Part shown: positions 6,473-8,208 of the stretch, one piece after another | How the letters are laid out: each line of letters starts with the position of its first letter | Position numbering within the stretch: the first letter of the stretch is position 1 | Assembly (NCBI GenBank): GCA_903831335.1 | Contig: CAIKXH010000165.1 | Span: 1 to 8,208, forward strand | DNA: 8,208 nt | Source of the DNA: Candidatus Uhrbacteria bacterium | Lineage (GTDB): Bacteria > Patescibacteriota > Patescibacteriia > UBA9934 > GWF2-40-263 | Direction of reading: 5' to 3' | Program-made: the position numbers and the translations under genes | Notes under the pieces: model-generated | Told to the model about the DNA's origin: nothing | What the model saw: only the letters and a program-made list of their open reading frames with translations | Database searches by the model: none

Positions 6473-6480
6473 GGGTATTT
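6451..6480 (-). terminator. Probable terminator of the SulP gene, overlapping the next promoter
   Basis: A perfect 10-bp stem on the minus strand, AAATACCCAA (6471-6480) with TTGGGTATTT (6453-6462), has an 8-nt loop. It begins 7 nt after the SulP stop. Only four T residues close the stem before GG, so the U-tract is weak and termination may be leaky. The loop and one arm also contain the -35 of the ABC operon. Confidence 0.6.
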
Positions 6481-6487
6481 GATTTCA

Positions 6488-8155
6488 TTAGCAATACTCG
6501 TGTTTTACACCAGAATGGAACCCCATGGTTCTGAGAGCTTCTGATGTGTGTGCGAAAACGCAAGCGGATTTCTCTAGAGCTTTGAATTTGTGACTTTCTC
6601 TTAACATGGAAAGAATTAGCGGATTTGTTCCTGAAATAAGGACTTTCTTCCCTTTTGACTCAATGAGGCCAATAATTTCTTCCAGCGCATCAAGTCCGTC
6701 TAAGTCCACAAAATACAACTCGCGCAATCGCAACACAACTTGCTCATACCCTTTCAGCTCCGACTCGAAACGAGAAATATGCGCCTGACTATCCACATAG
6801 GTCAGATGACCTTTAATGGAATAAATGAGTGTATGTGTTTTTTTTGAAAGTTTCTTGATTGATTTTCCAGAAATAGAATCGATCAACTTTTTATTTTTGT
6901 CATTCACTGTTAAATCAAACTGCCCATGAGACAATGTATCAAGGAATATCACAAGTGAGATCGATGCCCCGACCAAGATTCCGACCATTGGATCAATCAA
7001 AACAGTAACGATCGCGACGAGCAGAGCAATAAAAAAACTCTTGCGATCAATTTTGTACATACGCTTAAGATGCTCGCGCTCTACCATGCGTACAGCGACC
7101 ACAACCAGAATGGCTGCAACCACAGGCAATGGAATATAAGAAAAGTATGGAAGCAAAAACAAAGAAATAATCGCAACAAATACAGCGCTCAAGACAGCAG
7201 ATGTTTTATGCTTTGCTCCACTCTTGATATTAAGCGAGGTGCGGGCAAGAGCAGCTGTTGCAGGAATTCCTCCGGCAAAACCAGAAACAATGTTCGCAAG
7301 CCCAAGTCCAAACATTTCTTTTCTTTTATCATGTTTTGTTTTTGTCATTCCATCAGCAATTTTTGCAGAAAGCATTGTTTCTAAGATGGCAACAAGAGAA
7401 ATTGTAAGAACTGTTGAAAGAAATGCAGTGTTTAAATTCGCATGAAAAGAAAATGGGAGGAAAAATTTTGGAGAAAGATCTGTGAAACGCATGCCAAGGG
7501 TTTGAATCGCAATAGGAATTTGGTGTGTTTGCGATAAATATCCTAACCAGATTCCAAACGGCGTAAGGAGGGCAGCCGCAGGAATATACGGAATAGATTT
7601 CAACTTCTTCCAAAAATGATCCATGGTTAAAATCAGAACAAAAAACAGAGCAAAAACCCCCACAGCAGAAACAGAAGCAGAACCAATATGTTTAAACGAT
7701 TCTACAAGATTTGCAATAAACGTTTCATGCTTATGTAACCCCGATAAACCAAACGCGAAGTTGAACTGATTAAACGCGATCGTGAAGGCAACACCAATGG
7801 TGAAGCCTTGAATGGTATTTGCTGGAATGTAAATCAGGTAACGCTCAAATTTGAGTACCCACGCAATCAAAATCACGATTCCGACCACAACCGAGAGCAT
7901 GGGCAGGCTCTCGATCCCATTCATGAAAACAAACGTTGCAAGAATTCCCGAAAGCGCACCTGTTGGACCTGTAATATTAAAATTACTTCCGCCAAATAGC
8001 CCAGAAATTAACCCGGCCCAGATAGCCGTAACAATTCCTTGTGTTGGAGTTGCTCCTGCCGCAACAGCAAGAGAGATGGAAAGCGGAATCGCAACGAGCG
8101 AAACGGTAAGTCCGGATTTCCAATTGAATTTAATGTGCGAAAAAAATGATTTCAT
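6488..8155 (-). CDS. SulP/SLC26-family anion transporter with C-terminal STAS domain
   Basis: The protein is 555 residues from ATG 8155, the usual length for SulP. Known family members carry sulfate, bicarbonate or other anions, often with Na+ or H+; the substrate here is undetermined, although the style resembles cyanobacterial BicA. Residues about 12-410 hold the polytopic membrane domain. Family landmarks are the early VAIPLSISLAVAAGA, GPTG at 63-66, LETMLSAKIADGM (258-270, with acidic Glu259 and Asp268) and GGIPATAALART (295-306). Residues about 440-545 form the STAS domain, with FVDLDGLDAL near 482-491; Asp stands where anti-sigma antagonists have a phosphorylated Ser. A TTG at 8182 would add nine polar residues, but it adjoins a candidate -10 and has no Shine-Dalgarno, so I prefer ATG 8155, which also lacks a clear one. 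A terminator follows, so the ABC operon is probably a separate unit. Confidence 0.93.
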   Translation of the reverse strand: MKSFFSHIKFNWKSGLTVSLVAIPLSISLAVAAGATPTQGIVTAIWAGLISGLFGGSNFNITGPTGALSGILATFVFMNGIESLPMLSVVVGIVILIAWVLKFERYLIYIPANTIQGFTIGVAFTIAFNQFNFAFGLSGLHKHETFIANLVESFKHIGSASVSAVGVFALFFVLILTMDHFWKKLKSIPYIPAAALLTPFGIWLGYLSQTHQIPIAIQTLGMRFTDLSPKFFLPFSFHANLNTAFLSTVLTISLVAILETMLSAKIADGMTKTKHDKRKEMFGLGLANIVSGFAGGIPATAALARTSLNIKSGAKHKTSAVLSAVFVAIISLFLLPYFSYIPLPVVAAILVVVAVRMVEREHLKRMYKIDRKSFFIALLVAIVTVLIDPMVGILVGASISLVIFLDTLSHGQFDLTVNDKNKKLIDSISGKSIKKLSKKTHTLIYSIKGHLTYVDSQAHISRFESELKGYEQVVLRLRELYFVDLDGLDALEEIIGLIESKGKKVLISGTNPLILSMLRESHKFKALEKSACVFAHTSEALRTMGFHSGVKHEYC

Positions 8156-8183
8156 AAGAGCGTTATTTTTATTCTTGCTCAAT

Positions 8184-8192
8184 TTTATCGCA
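8184..8192 (-). promoter_or_regulatory. Candidate extended -10 of the SulP gene
   Basis: The minus strand reads TGC then GATAAA (8184-8189), a partial extended -10. A -35 would lie beyond the window edge and cannot be checked. If real, transcription would start near 8177, downstream of the TTG codon at 8180-8182, which would exclude that codon as the start. Confidence 0.28.
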
Positions 8193-8208
8193 TCAGGTAT
8201 ATTTCTGC

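Noticed and set aside
8156..8182. TTG start for the SulP protein
   Set aside because: It lies about 2 nt from a candidate -10, has no Shine-Dalgarno and adds only nine polar residues. It cannot be fully excluded because the upstream region is cut by the window.
1..8208. Stop-codon recoding (UGA as Gly or Trp) as in some CPR lineages
   Set aside because: All genes are full length under the standard code, Trp is encoded by TGG, and all visible stops are TAA. There is no sign of recoding, though TAA-only usage means the window is not a strong test.

Overview
The window looks like chromosomal DNA from a small-genome bacterium, most likely of the Candidate Phyla Radiation (Patescibacteria). That placement is an inference. 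It rests on the short gene set, a sigma factor with a long Lys/Gln/Pro-rich N-terminal tail carrying a perfect GC-rich palindromic repeat, a Nudix protein of a type I associate with that group, and very tight gene packing. All seven genes lie on the minus strand, so transcription runs from high to low coordinates. All six genes whose stop codon is visible end in TAA, and nothing suggests stop-codon recoding. No stretch over 300 bases lacks a gene. I found no tRNA, rRNA, CRISPR array or insertion sequence.

In transcription order there are four units. (1) A SulP-type anion transporter with a C-terminal STAS domain (6488-8155), closed by a hairpin. (2) A three-gene ABC export cassette: membrane-fusion adaptor (4822-6414), FtsX/MacB-type permease (3567-4820) and ATPase (2888-3562). 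The intergenic gaps are 1 and 4 nt. It is driven by a strong extended -10 promoter and closed by a clear intrinsic terminator. (3) A single-gene Nudix hydrolase unit (2353-2790) with its own Shine-Dalgarno sequence and terminator. (4) The macromolecular-synthesis pair dnaG (460-2235) and rpoD (1-413, cut by the window edge), 46 nt apart with no terminator between them.

The ABC cassette resembles the MacAB / Bacillus YknXYZ type. The adaptor is anchored by one N-terminal helix, the permease has the 1+3 membrane-helix layout of MacB/LolC relatives, and the ATPase carries every canonical motif. No outer-membrane channel gene is present. The substrate cannot be read from sequence.

I do not see an unambiguous new biological system. 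The points most worth a second look are a double palindrome translated inside the disordered tail of the sigma factor, a terminator that also contains the -35 element of the next operon, a Nudix box with several non-consensus key positions, and an unusual insertion with a cysteine pair in the ABC adaptor.
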